NCBI GenBank assembly: GCA_022841665.1
Contig: JALHRB010000017.1
Coordinates: 1 to 64,000, forward strand
Source: Pseudolabrys sp.
GTDB lineage: Bacteria; Pseudomonadota; Alphaproteobacteria; Rhizobiales; Xanthobacteraceae
Direction: 5' to 3'
Length of the DNA: 64,000 nt
A program made the translations under genes and the position numbers. Each line of letters opens with the position of its first letter. Position 1 is the stretch's first letter. The notes beneath the pieces were generated by a model. The model made no database searches, had not been told where the DNA came from, and was given only the letters and a program-made list of their open reading frames with translations. This document shows, one piece after another, positions 32,836 through 45,188 of the stretch.

Positions 32836-34380
32836 ATGAACCCGAGCGTAGGCCCCCAGCAACGGCGCGTGCTCTCCGCCCGCCGTATCGCTCTCCTCGC
32901 CACCACCATTGCCGGCCTCGGCGCCGCCGCTTTTGTCGCCGTGCCCGAAATCAACCCGCCCTTCGGGTATCCGACGGCGCAGGCGCAGAACCTCACCGAA
33001 CAGGCGGGCAAGGTACAGACTCCGGTCGGTTTTGCCGACATCGTCGAAAAGGTGAAGCCCGCGGTGATTTCCGTGCGCGTGAAAATGGGCGCCGGGCCGC
33101 AGACCGACGGTCTCGGCAGCGAAGACGTGCCCCCGGGCATGCGTGAATTCTTCCGCCGTTTCGGCATGCCCGACATGCCCGGCGGCCGCGAGGGCATGCC
33201 GCGCGGTCGCGGCGGTCCCAACCGCATGACCGGCCAGGGCTCCGGCTTCTTCATCTCGGCCGACGGCTATGCGGTGACCAACAACCACGTGGTCGACAAG
33301 GCCGAAACCGTTCAGGTCGCCACCGACGACGGCAAGCTGTACAACGCCAAAGTGATCGGCACCGATCCGCGTACCGATCTCGCCCTGATCAAGGTCGACG
33401 GCGGCTCGTTCCCCTACGTGAAGCTCGGCGAGAAGACGCCGCGCATCGGCGACTGGGTGCTGGCGGTCGGAAACCCGTTCGGCCTCAGCAGCACCGTCAC
33501 CGCCGGCATCGTCTCGGCGCGCGGCCGCGACATCGGCGCCAGCGCCTATGACGACTTCATCCAGATCGACGCCCCGGTGAACAAAGGCAACTCGGGCGGC
33601 CCGACCTTCGACGTCGAGGGCAACGTGATCGGCGTTAACACGGCGATCTACTCGCCGTCGGGCGGCTCGGTCGGCATCGCCTTCGCGATCCCGGCGGAGA
33701 CCGTCAGAACCGTCGTCGCGCAGCTCAAGGATCACGGTTCGGTCACGCGCGGCTGGATCGGCGTGCAGATCCAGCCGGTGACGCAGGACATCGCCGACAG
33801 CCTGGGCCTGAAGAAAGCGGAAGGCGCGCTGGTCGCCGAGCCGCAGCCGAACAGCCCGGCGGCGAAGGCCGGCATCGAGGCCGGTGACGTCATCACCGCG
33901 GTCGATGGCAAGCCGGTGAAGGATGCCCGCGATCTCGCCAAGAAGATCGGCGCCATGGCGCCGAAGGCTTCGGTGAAGCTCTCGGTCTTCCACAAGGGCG
34001 CGGAGAAGCAGGTCAGCCTCACGCTCGGCGAACTGCCGGCGAGCAAGGAAGCGCGCGCCGATACCGGCGGGGGCGACAATGAGGGTGCGACCGCCGATCT
34101 CGGCAGGCTCGGCCTCACCCTCGCGCCGGCCGCGCGCGTTGCGGGAGCCGGGCAGCAGGGCGTGGTGGTGACCGGCGTTGATTCGTCCGGCGCTGCCGCC
34201 GAGCACGGCTTCGCCACCGGCGACATCATTCTGGAGGTCGGCGGCAAGGCGGTGTCCTCGCCCGGCGAAGTCCGCCAGGTGATCGCCGGCGCCCGCACCG
34301 AAGGCAAGCGCACCGTCCTCATGCGCGTGAAGAAGGGCGAGAACACCCGCTTCGTCGCCATGCCGGTCGGCCGCGGCTGA
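32836..34380 (+). CDS. degP: periplasmic serine endoprotease DegP/HtrA
   Basis: A 514-residue Do-family protease from ATG 32836, where GGAG lies 9 bases upstream; ATG 32821 is the alternative. N-terminal signal/anchor ARRIALLATTIAGLGAAAFV. Triad: His in VTNNHVVDKAE, Asp in PRTDLALIKV, Ser in NKGNSGGPTF. Two PDZ domains follow (SPAAKAGIEAGDVITAVDGK and GAAAEHGFATGDIILEVGGK). A Met/Gly/Arg-rich loop (MPGGREGMPRGRGG) sits before the protease core. It degrades misfolded envelope proteins. It follows the ccm operon as in rhizobia. Confidence 0.95.
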   Translation: MNPSVGPQQRRVLSARRIALLATTIAGLGAAAFVAVPEINPPFGYPTAQAQNLTEQAGKVQTPVGFADIVEKVKPAVISVRVKMGAGPQTDGLGSEDVPPGMREFFRRFGMPDMPGGREGMPRGRGGPNRMTGQGSGFFISADGYAVTNNHVVDKAETVQVATDDGKLYNAKVIGTDPRTDLALIKVDGGSFPYVKLGEKTPRIGDWVLAVGNPFGLSSTVTAGIVSARGRDIGASAYDDFIQIDAPVNKGNSGGPTFDVEGNVIGVNTAIYSPSGGSVGIAFAIPAETVRTVVAQLKDHGSVTRGWIGVQIQPVTQDIADSLGLKKAEGALVAEPQPNSPAAKAGIEAGDVITAVDGKPVKDARDLAKKIGAMAPKASVKLSVFHKGAEKQVSLTLGELPASKEARADTGGGDNEGATADLGRLGLTLAPAARVAGAGQQGVVVTGVDSSGAAAEHGFATGDIILEVGGKAVSSPGEVRQVIAGARTEGKRTVLMRVKKGENTRFVAMPVGRG

Positions 34381-34709
34381 ACACGATTGGGGGACGCTCC
34401 ACCGGCATCCGTCGCCCCCGCCGGTGGACGCCCTCACGGGACGGGCTTCGGCCCGTCCCGGCAAATTCGCGAACTCCAACCCTGGCATCCGTCGCCCCCG
34501 CTGGGGTGGGGTCGTCGAGGGGGTGGCGGGCCAAATCCGCCACCCCCTCGCGTTCTTGAGGAGCGACCGACGGTTGGAAAGTCCGCTGCGGCGATTTGAG
34601 CCGCCTTCGAATGAGCTAGAATTGGTGTAACTCCATGCCCACCTTTAACGATATTCAAGGGCAGCGCGTGTTCGGCCGCTCGGCCGACGCGCAACCGGAC
34701 CGTGTCACC
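34381..34709. other. structured intergenic region with three strong hairpins
   Basis: Three perfect stems lie between degP and the next regulator. At 34398-34428, TCCACCGGC pairs with GCCGGTGGA. At 34437-34460, CGGGACGGGC and GCCCGTCCCG close a TTCG tetraloop. At 34516-34550, CGAGGGGGTGGCGG pairs with CCGCCACCCCCTCG across a 7-base loop. GGCATCCGTCGCCCCCGC occurs twice (34404 onward and 34486 onward). None is followed by a clear T-run, so these may be terminators of a factor-dependent kind, a structured leader or a small RNA. An in-frame ATG at 34635 gives a possible longer start for the regulator. Confidence 0.6.
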
Positions 34710-35390
34710 ATGCGCATTCTGGTCATCGAGGACGACCGCGACGCGGCCGATTATCTGGTCAAGGCGTTCCGCGAGGTCGGCCATGTCGCCGATGCCGCCC
34801 ATGACGGCGAGGACGGCTTGGCGCAGGCGCTCGATGGCCAACACGACGTCCTCATCGTCGACCGCATGCTGCCCAAGCTCGACGGGCTCAGCCTCATCGG
34901 CAATTTACGCGGCAAAGGCATCGAGACGCCGGTGCTGATCCTGTCGGCGCTCGGCCAGGTCGACGACCGGGTCAAAGGCCTGCGCGCCGGCGGCGACGAC
35001 TATCTGCCCAAGCCTTATTCGTTCTCCGAACTGCTGGCCCGGGCCGAGGTGCTGGCGCGCCGCCGCGGGGGGCGCAACGAGGAGACCGTGCTGCGGGTCG
35101 CCGATCTCGAACTCGACCGCCTCTCGCACGAGGTCCGCCGCGGCACCGAAGAGATCACCCTGCAGCCGCGCGAATTCCGCCTGCTCGAATACCTGATGAA
35201 GCACGCCGGGCAGGTGGTGACCCGCACCATGCTGCTGGAAAACGTGTGGGACTATCATTTCGACCCGCAAACCAACGTCATCGACGTGCACATCTCGCGC
35301 TTGCGCTCGAAAATCGATAAAGGTTTCTCCCAGCCGCTTCTGCACACGATCCGCGGCGCGGGATACATGATACGTGACGGCGCTCGGTAA
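34710..35390 (+). CDS. OmpR-family response regulator
   Basis: A 226-residue regulator. Receiver domain: acidic residues in VIEDDRDAADYLV, phospho-Asp in VLIVDRMLPKLDG, Lys in YLPKPYSFSELLAR. Effector domain: winged helix with ITLQPREFRLLEYLMKHAGQ and NVIDVHISRLRSKIDKGF, close to the CzcR/CopR branch. The start at 34710 gives the family N-terminus MRILVIEDD; an ATG at 34635 would add 25 residues of no family character. It overlaps the cognate kinase by 17 bases. The signal is unknown. Confidence 0.85.
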   Translation: MRILVIEDDRDAADYLVKAFREVGHVADAAHDGEDGLAQALDGQHDVLIVDRMLPKLDGLSLIGNLRGKGIETPVLILSALGQVDDRVKGLRAGGDDYLPKPYSFSELLARAEVLARRRGGRNEETVLRVADLELDRLSHEVRRGTEEITLQPREFRLLEYLMKHAGQVVTRTMLLENVWDYHFDPQTNVIDVHISRLRSKIDKGFSQPLLHTIRGAGYMIRDGAR

Positions 35391-36786
35391 GCTTTTTCGC
35401 ACCACCACGTTCAAGCTGACGCTGGTCTATTTGACCGTGTTCGCACTGTTCGCGGCGTTTTTGCTGGGCTACTTCGCGCTCAACACCCGCCGCCTCATCA
35501 CCGAACAGATCACCGATACGGTCAACGCCGAGATCACCGGCCTGTCCGAGCAGTATCGGCAAGGCGGCATCAGGCGGCTGGTGGCGGCGGTCGATGCGCG
35601 CGCGCGCCGCCCGGGCTCCAGCCTCTATCTGGTAACCACCTTCGCCGGCGAATCGCTGTCCGGCAACGTCACCGCGCTGCCCCCCGGTACGCTCGACACC
35701 GCCGGCTGGACGGAGGTCGTCTACCGGCGCCTCGACGAGGGCGAGGACGCGGGCGAGCACCATGCGCTGGTGCGCGTGTTCCAGCTTCCGGGCGGATTCC
35801 GGCTGCTGGTCGGGCGCGACCTCGACGAGCGGGAGCGGCTTTATCACATCGTGCTGGGAGCCGGCCGCTGGTCGGTGATCATCGTCGTGGTGCTCGGGCT
35901 GGCCGGCGGGCTGTTCGTCACCCGCCGGGTGCTGCGGCGCGTCGACGCGATGACGGAAACGACGCGCAGCATCATGGCCGGCGACCTGGGCGAACGCCTG
36001 CCGATCGCCGGCAGCGGCGACGAGATCGACCGGCTGGCGGAAAACCTCAACGTCATGCTGGAGCGCATCGAAGCGCTGATGAACGGCCTGAAGGAAGTTT
36101 CCGACAACATCGCCCACGATCTCAAGACACCGCTGACACGGCTGCGCAACCGCACCGAGCAGGCCTTGCGCAACGCCAAGACCGAGGCCGAATACCGGGC
36201 CGCGCTCGACGCGACCATCGAGGAGTCTGACGGGCTGATCCGGACCTTCAACGCGCTGCTGCTGATCGCGCGCGCGGAGTCCGGGCAGGCGCGCAACGAC
36301 ATGAGCGAGTTCGACGCGGCGGAAGTCGCGCACGACGTCGGCGAACTGTACGAGCCTTTGGCCGAAGAGAAGGGCCTCGCGCTGAAGGTGGAGGTGGAGG
36401 GGCCGGCCTTGCTCAAGGGCAACCGCGAGCTCATCAGCCAGGCGGTGGCCAACCTGGTGGACAATGCGATCAAGTACACGGCGGTCGAAAAGACGGCCGG
36501 CGCGGCGCCTGAGATCTTGGTGCGGGCGGCCGTTGAGGGTGACCGCGTCCTGCTCACGGTGGCGGACCGCGGGCCAGGCATCCCGGAAGCCGACCGGACA
36601 CGCGTGCTGGAGCGCTTCGTGCGGCTGGAGCAGAGCCGCTCGCAGCCCGGCTCCGGCCTCGGCCTGAGCCTGGCGTCGGCGGTGGCGCGGCTGCACGGCG
36701 GCGAACTGACGCTCTCGGATAACGAGCCGGGATTGAAGTGCGTCATTGCCTTGCCGCGCGGGGGACCGGTACAGAGTGGGGGATGA
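35374..36786 (+). CDS. sensor histidine kinase paired with the preceding regulator
   Basis: A 470-residue membrane kinase from a GTG inside the regulator gene. First helix TLVYLTVFALFAAFLLGYFA, periplasmic domain, second helix SVIIVVVLGLAGGLFV, then HAMP, H-box NIAHDLKTPLTRLRN, N-box NLVDNAIKYT, G1 VADRGPGIP and G2 GSGLGLSLA. All catalytic elements are intact. The architecture resembles CusS/CzcS-type kinases, but no metal-resistance genes are nearby. The stop overlaps the glnE start. Confidence 0.87.
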   Translation: MTALGKLFRTTTFKLTLVYLTVFALFAAFLLGYFALNTRRLITEQITDTVNAEITGLSEQYRQGGIRRLVAAVDARARRPGSSLYLVTTFAGESLSGNVTALPPGTLDTAGWTEVVYRRLDEGEDAGEHHALVRVFQLPGGFRLLVGRDLDERERLYHIVLGAGRWSVIIVVVLGLAGGLFVTRRVLRRVDAMTETTRSIMAGDLGERLPIAGSGDEIDRLAENLNVMLERIEALMNGLKEVSDNIAHDLKTPLTRLRNRTEQALRNAKTEAEYRAALDATIEESDGLIRTFNALLLIARAESGQARNDMSEFDAAEVAHDVGELYEPLAEEKGLALKVEVEGPALLKGNRELISQAVANLVDNAIKYTAVEKTAGAAPEILVRAAVEGDRVLLTVADRGPGIPEADRTRVLERFVRLEQSRSQPGSGLGLSLASAVARLHGGELTLSDNEPGLKCVIALPRGGPVQSGG

Positions 36787-39749
36787 CGTCTCCCGCCTCT
36801 TCGCAGGCCTCCGCCGGTACCGGCGCGCTGGCCGCTCGCATCGTGACGGCGCCGGTCCTGCGCGATCAGGCCGCCGCGCGCGCGCGTGTCGCCGATTGGC
36901 TGGGTGAGCTGCCGGCTTCCGACGCCGCGTCTGTAAAGGCGCTGCTCGCCGCGCACCCGAAGGTCAATTCCCTGATCGAAAGCCTGGCGGAAAGCTCGCC
37001 TTTCCTGTGGGAACTGGCGAGCGGCGATCCCGGCCGGCTGCTGCGGCTGCTTCAGGCCGATCCCGACCGGCGCCTTGCGGCCTTGCTGGCGGAAACCGGT
37101 CAGGCGGTCGCGGCGACCGCGGATGAGGCCGAGGCGATGCGCCTCCTGCGCCGGATGAAGGCGGAAGCGGCGCTCCTGATCGCACTGGCCGACATCGGCG
37201 GCGTCTGGCCGGTGATGCGGACGACGAAGGCGATCACCGACCTCGCCGACACGGCGGTCGGAGCCGCGGTCGCCTTCGCCTTCGCCGAAGCTGCGCGCGC
37301 CGGCCGCATCGCGCCGGGCAGCAAGACCGACGCGCAACGCGACAGCGGCTACATCGTGCTCGCCATGGGCAAGATGGGCGCCTTCGAGCTGAACTATTCC
37401 AGCGATATCGATCTCATCGTCTTCTACGAGCAGAATTCTCCGGTCGTGCCCGAGGACGCGGTGCCGGCAACCACCTTCGTGCGCATCACCCAGCGCGTGG
37501 TGAAGCTGCTGAACGAGCGCACCGGCGACGGCTACGTGTTCCGCACCGACCTGCGCCTGCGCCCAGACCCGGCCTCCACGGCGATCGCGATCTCGACCGC
37601 CGCCGGCATGTCCTATTACGAGAGCGTGGGGCAGAACTGGGAGCGCGCGGCCATGATCAAGGCGCGCCCCTGCGCGGGCGACGTCGCGGCGGGCGAAAAA
37701 TTCCTCAACGACCTGTCGCCCTTCGTCTGGCGCAAGTATCTCGACTTCGCGGCCGTCGCCGACGTGCACGCCATGAAGCAGCAGATCAACGCCTATCGCG
37801 GGCTGGGCGACATCGCGGTGGAAGGGCACAACATCAAGCTCGGCCGCGGCGGCATCCGCGAGATCGAGTTCTTCGCCCAGACCCAGCAGCTGATCGCCGG
37901 CGGCCGCAATCCGTCCTTGCGCGATCGCGACACGCTGACCACGCTCGACAAGCTCTGCGAGGACCGCTGGATCGACGCCGCGGCGCGCGATGACATGAAG
38001 GCGGCCTACACCTTCCTGCGCACGGTCGAGCACCGGCTGCAGATGATGAACGACGAGCAGACGCAGACGCTGCCGGCGGAGCGCGAAGACCTGGAGCGTT
38101 TTGCGTGCTTCCTCGGTTTTGCGGGCCGCGACGATTTCGCCAAGTCACTGCTCGATCATCTCGGCAAGGTCCAGCGTACTTATGCGCGCCTGTTCGAGAA
38201 GGCGCCGGGTCCCGACCGTCCGACGCTCCTATTTCCTCCCGATACCGACGACACCAAGACGCTCGACCGCCTGGTCGAGCTCGGCTTCCGCGCGCCGCTC
38301 GAAGCATCCAGCATCGTGCGCCAGTGGCTTGCCGGCGAGCACCGCTCGCTTCGAGGCGATGTCGTGCGCGGGCATCTTGAGGCGCTGTTGCCGGAATTGC
38401 TGGAGCACGTTGCGCGCACCGACAATCCGAACGCGACCTTGGTGTTGTTCGACCATTTCCTCGCCAACCTGCACGGCGCCGCGCGCCTCCTGTCGCTGCT
38501 GCGGCAAAACCCCGAGTTGATCGCGCTGATCGCCTTGGTGCTGGGCGTCGCGCCGCGCCTTGCGGACACGCTGGCGCGCTATCCGCAGGTGATGGATGCG
38601 CTGATCGACCCAAGCTTCTTCGGCGCGCTGCCGGACGAAGCCGAGCTGGGCCGCCGGCTCGAAGCGGCGCTGGCGCAGTCGAGCTACGACGAGGACCTGC
38701 TCGAACGCATCCGCATGTTCGGGCTCGAGTACATTTTCCTGATCGGCGTGCGTATTCTCACCGGCACCGTCACCGCGCGGCAGGCCGGCGAGGCCTATGC
38801 CAAGCTGGCCGACGCGGTGATCCGTGCGGTGCATCATGCCGTTGCCGACAATTTCGCCGACACCTACGGCCACATGCGCGGGGGCGAGACGGCCGTGCTG
38901 GCGATGGGCAAGCTCGGCGGCTACGAGATGACCGCCACGTCCGACCTCGACCTGATCCTGGTCTACGACTTCGACGAGGCCAACCCGGAATCGAGCGGGA
39001 AACGCGCGCTCTACGGCGGGCAATATTTCGCACGCCTGACCCAGCGACTGATCAACGCGCTTACCGCCCAGACCAACTACGGCGCGCTCTATCAGGTCGA
39101 CATGCGGCTGCGGCCGTCCGGGCAGGCGGGGCCTCTGGCCACGCAACTCAAGAGCTTTGCCGGTTACCAGGAAACCGAAGCCTGGACCTGGGAGCACATG
39201 GCGCTGACGCGCGCGCGCGTGGTGGCGGCATCGCCCGCCTTCGGCGAGCGCGTTCGGAACGTCATCCGGGACACCCTGCGGCGGCCGCGCGACGCCGGAC
39301 TGATCGCGGGCGACGTGGTGGAGATGCGCGGGGCTATCGCCAAGGAAAAGGGCGACAGCGAGCGCTGGGACATCAAATACGCGGCCGGCGGCCTGGTCGA
39401 CCTGGAATTCATCGCGCAGTATCTGCAACTGGTGCACGCGCACGAGGTGCCCGACATTCTCGACACCTCGACCGCGCGTGTGCTGGACAAGGCCTGGGCT
39501 TTGCGGCTGATCTCCGTCGAGGACGCCGAGGTGCTGCGGCCGGCGGCGCGGCTCTATCAGGTCCTGACGCAAATCCTGCGGCTGTGCCTGCCGGGCGCAT
39601 TCGACGCCAAGACGGCGGGAGCGGGGCTGCTGCGGCTGCTGGCGCGGGCGGCCGACGTGCCGGATTTTGCCACCCTCGACGCCACGCTGATCGAGACGCA
39701 GGCCAAGGTGCGCGCGAGCTTCGTGCGGATTCTGGGCAAGGCGCCGTAA
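36783..39749 (+). CDS. glnE: glutamine synthetase adenylyltransferase/adenylyl-removing enzyme GlnE
   Basis: A 988-residue bifunctional enzyme that adenylylates and deadenylylates glutamine synthetase in response to PII. Two nucleotidyltransferase domains are present: the first with GKMGAFELNYSSDIDLIVFY (about residue 195), the second with GKLGGYEMTATSDLDLILVY (about residue 710). Each is followed by its helical domain; FRTDLRLRPDP and QVDMRLRPSGQAGP are the paired downstream motifs. Length is normal. The start overlaps the kinase gene by 4 bases (ATGA), coupling nitrogen control to a two-component operon. Confidence 0.96.
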   Translation: MTSPASSQASAGTGALAARIVTAPVLRDQAAARARVADWLGELPASDAASVKALLAAHPKVNSLIESLAESSPFLWELASGDPGRLLRLLQADPDRRLAALLAETGQAVAATADEAEAMRLLRRMKAEAALLIALADIGGVWPVMRTTKAITDLADTAVGAAVAFAFAEAARAGRIAPGSKTDAQRDSGYIVLAMGKMGAFELNYSSDIDLIVFYEQNSPVVPEDAVPATTFVRITQRVVKLLNERTGDGYVFRTDLRLRPDPASTAIAISTAAGMSYYESVGQNWERAAMIKARPCAGDVAAGEKFLNDLSPFVWRKYLDFAAVADVHAMKQQINAYRGLGDIAVEGHNIKLGRGGIREIEFFAQTQQLIAGGRNPSLRDRDTLTTLDKLCEDRWIDAAARDDMKAAYTFLRTVEHRLQMMNDEQTQTLPAEREDLERFACFLGFAGRDDFAKSLLDHLGKVQRTYARLFEKAPGPDRPTLLFPPDTDDTKTLDRLVELGFRAPLEASSIVRQWLAGEHRSLRGDVVRGHLEALLPELLEHVARTDNPNATLVLFDHFLANLHGAARLLSLLRQNPELIALIALVLGVAPRLADTLARYPQVMDALIDPSFFGALPDEAELGRRLEAALAQSSYDEDLLERIRMFGLEYIFLIGVRILTGTVTARQAGEAYAKLADAVIRAVHHAVADNFADTYGHMRGGETAVLAMGKLGGYEMTATSDLDLILVYDFDEANPESSGKRALYGGQYFARLTQRLINALTAQTNYGALYQVDMRLRPSGQAGPLATQLKSFAGYQETEAWTWEHMALTRARVVAASPAFGERVRNVIRDTLRRPRDAGLIAGDVVEMRGAIAKEKGDSERWDIKYAAGGLVDLEFIAQYLQLVHAHEVPDILDTSTARVLDKAWALRLISVEDAEVLRPAARLYQVLTQILRLCLPGAFDAKTAGAGLLRLLARAADVPDFATLDATLIETQAKVRASFVRILGKAP

Positions 39750-39760
39750 AGTTCTGTACC

Positions 39761-39840
39761 GCTCGTCCCGTCGGAAGCGGGGACCCAGCCTTTGCAGTAT
39801 GGCAAGGCTGCGCTGGGTTCCCGCTTGCGCGGGAATGAGC
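39761..39840. repeat. REP-like palindromic repeat, type A, copy 3
   Basis: Arms GCTCGTCCCGTCGGAAGCGG and GGGTTCCCGCTTGCGCGGGA face each other around GCCTTTGCAGTATGGCAAGGC, itself a near-palindrome. It lies between the convergent ends of glnE and the PAS kinase gene and could act as a bidirectional transcript end. Confidence 0.75.
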
Positions 39841-39851
39841 GGAGTTTGTAA

Positions 39852-42146
<2,295 letters not shown>

Positions 42147-42380
42147 AACAGCCTCCATTCGGAATTTCCCCTACCACCCTCGGATCGGAAGGATGTGCCG
42201 CATCTCTCCGAATCACCAGCCGATTGGAATCGATGGGCGCTGATTTGTCGAGAGTCCCTGAGTCAAATATTTAGAAAACGTTACCCACAAATAACACTGG
42301 CGCGGCAAAGGCTAAGGCGCGCGCGGCGGGACGCAGCACAGGCCGCTTGCGCCGGAAAAATACCACCACTTCCGCGGTTA

Positions 42381-45023
42381 CTACGGAGCGGCGAGCGCGC
42401 GGGTGACGATATCGGCGAGGTCGCGCGAGAGATTGGCCGCCGCCTTGATTCGCGACAGCGCGGCTTCGGCCTTGGCGCGGCGGCCGGCTTCCAGCGTCCG
42501 CCAGGTGCGGAAGGCGGTCGCCATGCGCGCCGCCACCTGCGGGTTCTTCGGATCGAGCGCCAGCACGGCCTCCGCAAGGAAGTCGTAGCCGGCGCCGTCG
42601 GCGCGGTTGAACTGGGTGAGATTGCCTTGCGCGAAGGCGCCGATCAGCGCCCGCACCCGGTTGGGGTTGGCCATGGAGAAGGCGGGGTGCTTGGCGAGCG
42701 CGCGCACATGATCGAGCGCGTCCGGCTGCGGGATCATGGCCTGCAGCGAGAACCATTTGTCGATGACCAGTGCGTCGGCCTTGTAGCGCTCGTAGAAATC
42801 GGCGAGCGCCTTGTCGCGTTCCGGCACGGCATGCAACGACAAGGTGGCGAGCGCGGCCATGCGGTCGGTCATGTTGTCGGCGGCATCGTATTGTCGGGCG
42901 GCGCGGGCGATCGCTTCCGGCCGGCCGGAGGCGGCCATCAGGTCGAGCGCGACGTTGCGCAGGGAGCGCCGGCCGGCGCTGGCCGCATCGGGCGTATACC
43001 CGCCGTGGACCGCCATGCGGTCGTAGAGCGTCGAGAGGGGGGCGGCGAGGCGTTCGCCGATCTCGGCGCGCAAGGCGTTGCGGGCGCGATGGATGGCGTC
43101 GGGATCGATGTCGCGGCCGATCTCGCGGGCGACGTCGCCTTCGCCCGGCGGCACCAGGGCCAGCGCGACGAAGGCCGGCTCCAGCGCGGAGTCCTCGAGC
43201 AGTGTCGCGAGCGCGATCATGAGCTTGTCGTCGCCGCGGGCCGCCTTGCCGGTGCGCAAGGCCGCGACATTGTCGATCAGTAGCCGCATGGAAATGGTCT
43301 GCAACGCCTGCCAGCGATTGAAGGGGTCGCTGTCATGGGCGGCCAGGAAGGCGAGGTCGTCGCCGGTGAGGTTCGTATCGAGCTTGATCGGCGCGGAGAA
43401 GCCGCGGTTGATCGAGAGGACGGGCCGCTCGGACAGGCCGGTGAATGCGAAGGTCTGCGACGGCTCGGTCAGTTCGAGCACGCCGCGCGCGAGCGGCTTG
43501 CCGTCCAGCGCCAGCGGCAGGTCGCGGCCGTCCTTGTCGACGAGGCCGGCCGCAAGCGGGATCACCATCGGCTCCTTGACCGGCTGGCCGGGCGTCGGCG
43601 CGATGCTCTGCTTGACCTCCAGCGTGAAGGTCTTGCGTTCGGCGTCGAACTCGCCGCGCACTTTTACCTCCGGCGTGCCGGCCTGCGAATACCAGCGCAT
43701 GAACTGCGTCATGTCGCGGCCGCTGACGTCGGCGAAGCATTGGATGAACTGCTCGACGGTGGCGGCTTCGCCGTCGTGGCGCTCGAAATAGCGATCCATG
43801 CCGGCGCGGAATTTCTCGCTGCCGATGAGCGTCTGCACCATGCGCACCACCTCGGCGCCCTTTTCGTAGACGGTGCTGGTGTAGAAGTTGTTGATCTCGC
43901 GGTACGTTTCCGGACGCACCGGGTGCGCCAGCGGGCCGGCGTCCTCGATGAACTGCGCGGCGCGCAAGGCGCGCACGTCGGCAATGCGCTTCACCGGACG
44001 CGAGCGCATGTCGGAGGAGAATTCCTGGTCGCGGAAGACGGTGAGGCCTTCCTTCAGGCAGAGCTGGAACCAGTCGCGGCAGGTGATGCGGTTGCCGGTC
44101 CAGTTGTGGAAATATTCGTGCGCGATGATCGCCTCGATATGAGCGTAGTCGGCGTCGGTGGCGGTCTCGGGCGTTGCCAGCACGTATTTGTCGTTGAAGA
44201 CGTTGAGGCCCTTGTTCTCCATGGCGCCCATGTTGAAGTCGGACACGGCGACGATCATGAAGATGTCGAGGTCGTATTCGCGGCCGAAGGCTTCTTCGTC
44301 CCAGCGCATCGCGCGCTTGAGCGAATCCATGGCGTAGGCGCAGCGGTCCTGCTTGCCGTGCTCGACATAGATGCGCAGCGTGACGTCGCGTCCCGACAAA
44401 GTGCGAAATTTGTCTTCCACGCGCGCCAGATCGCCGCCGACGAGCGCGAAGAGATAGGATGGCTTGGGGTGCGGGTCGTGCCAGACCGCGAAGTGGCGGC
44501 CACCGTCGAGCGCGCCGCTTTCGGTGAGGTTGCCGTTTGACAGCAGCACCGGCGCTTCCTGGAAGTCCGCCTCGATACGGGTCGTATAAACGGCCATCAC
44601 GTCCGGCCGGTCGGGGAAATAGGTGATGCGGCGGAACCCCTCGGCCTCGCACTGGGTGCAATAGGTGCCGCTGGAGCGGTAGAGGCCGGAAAGCTGGGTG
44701 TTGGCGGAGGGATCGACCAGCGTCTCGATCTCGAGCGTGAACGGCCGGTTCGGCGGCTGCGCGATGATCAGGCTGTCGGGGGAGGCGGAATAGTTTTCCG
44801 GCGGCAGCACGGCGCCGTCGAGCTTGAGCGAGACCAGCGTCAGGCCGTCGCCGTCGAGCGCGAGCGGCGCCGCCCCGGAGGCGGGGTTGGGTTTCAGCGC
44901 CAGCGCGGCGCGCACTTTGGTGGCCGTCGGGTGCAGCGAGACGTCGAGCTTGACCGTCTCGACCAGCCAGGCCGGCGGCAGGTAGTCTTTGAGATGGATC
45001 GGCTGGGCAATGTCTGTACGCAT
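42381..45023 (-). CDS. pepN: aminopeptidase N
   Basis: An 880-residue M1-family zinc aminopeptidase. The exopeptidase motif is GAMENKGLNVF; zinc ligands are in IAHEYFHNWTGNRI (HEXXH) with the downstream Glu in LKEGLTVFRDQEF. The later beta and C-terminal helical domains are complete (AGTPEVKVRGEFDAERKTF; NRVRALIGAFAQGN). The start at 45023 (MRTDIAQPIHLKDYLPP) matches the family; the longer frame upstream does not. It trims N-terminal residues from peptides in the cytoplasm. Length equals E. coli PepN. Confidence 0.95.
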   Translation of the reverse strand: MRTDIAQPIHLKDYLPPAWLVETVKLDVSLHPTATKVRAALALKPNPASGAAPLALDGDGLTLVSLKLDGAVLPPENYSASPDSLIIAQPPNRPFTLEIETLVDPSANTQLSGLYRSSGTYCTQCEAEGFRRITYFPDRPDVMAVYTTRIEADFQEAPVLLSNGNLTESGALDGGRHFAVWHDPHPKPSYLFALVGGDLARVEDKFRTLSGRDVTLRIYVEHGKQDRCAYAMDSLKRAMRWDEEAFGREYDLDIFMIVAVSDFNMGAMENKGLNVFNDKYVLATPETATDADYAHIEAIIAHEYFHNWTGNRITCRDWFQLCLKEGLTVFRDQEFSSDMRSRPVKRIADVRALRAAQFIEDAGPLAHPVRPETYREINNFYTSTVYEKGAEVVRMVQTLIGSEKFRAGMDRYFERHDGEAATVEQFIQCFADVSGRDMTQFMRWYSQAGTPEVKVRGEFDAERKTFTLEVKQSIAPTPGQPVKEPMVIPLAAGLVDKDGRDLPLALDGKPLARGVLELTEPSQTFAFTGLSERPVLSINRGFSAPIKLDTNLTGDDLAFLAAHDSDPFNRWQALQTISMRLLIDNVAALRTGKAARGDDKLMIALATLLEDSALEPAFVALALVPPGEGDVAREIGRDIDPDAIHRARNALRAEIGERLAAPLSTLYDRMAVHGGYTPDAASAGRRSLRNVALDLMAASGRPEAIARAARQYDAADNMTDRMAALATLSLHAVPERDKALADFYERYKADALVIDKWFSLQAMIPQPDALDHVRALAKHPAFSMANPNRVRALIGAFAQGNLTQFNRADGAGYDFLAEAVLALDPKNPQVAARMATAFRTWRTLEAGRRAKAEAALSRIKAAANLSRDLADIVTRALAAP

Positions 45024-45188
45024 GAGCTTTGATCTAGGATGTCCGGCGCACGATTGGAAGTCAGGCGGGGGCGTCCGTTGCGACGTTTGGCGACCTGGGA
45101 GGCAAGTTTCCAGACCGCTACAAAAAGTGCTAATAACCGCGCCGATAAGAAAGCGGGATCGCATCTCGCGTGTTTATGGGAGGTTTAT

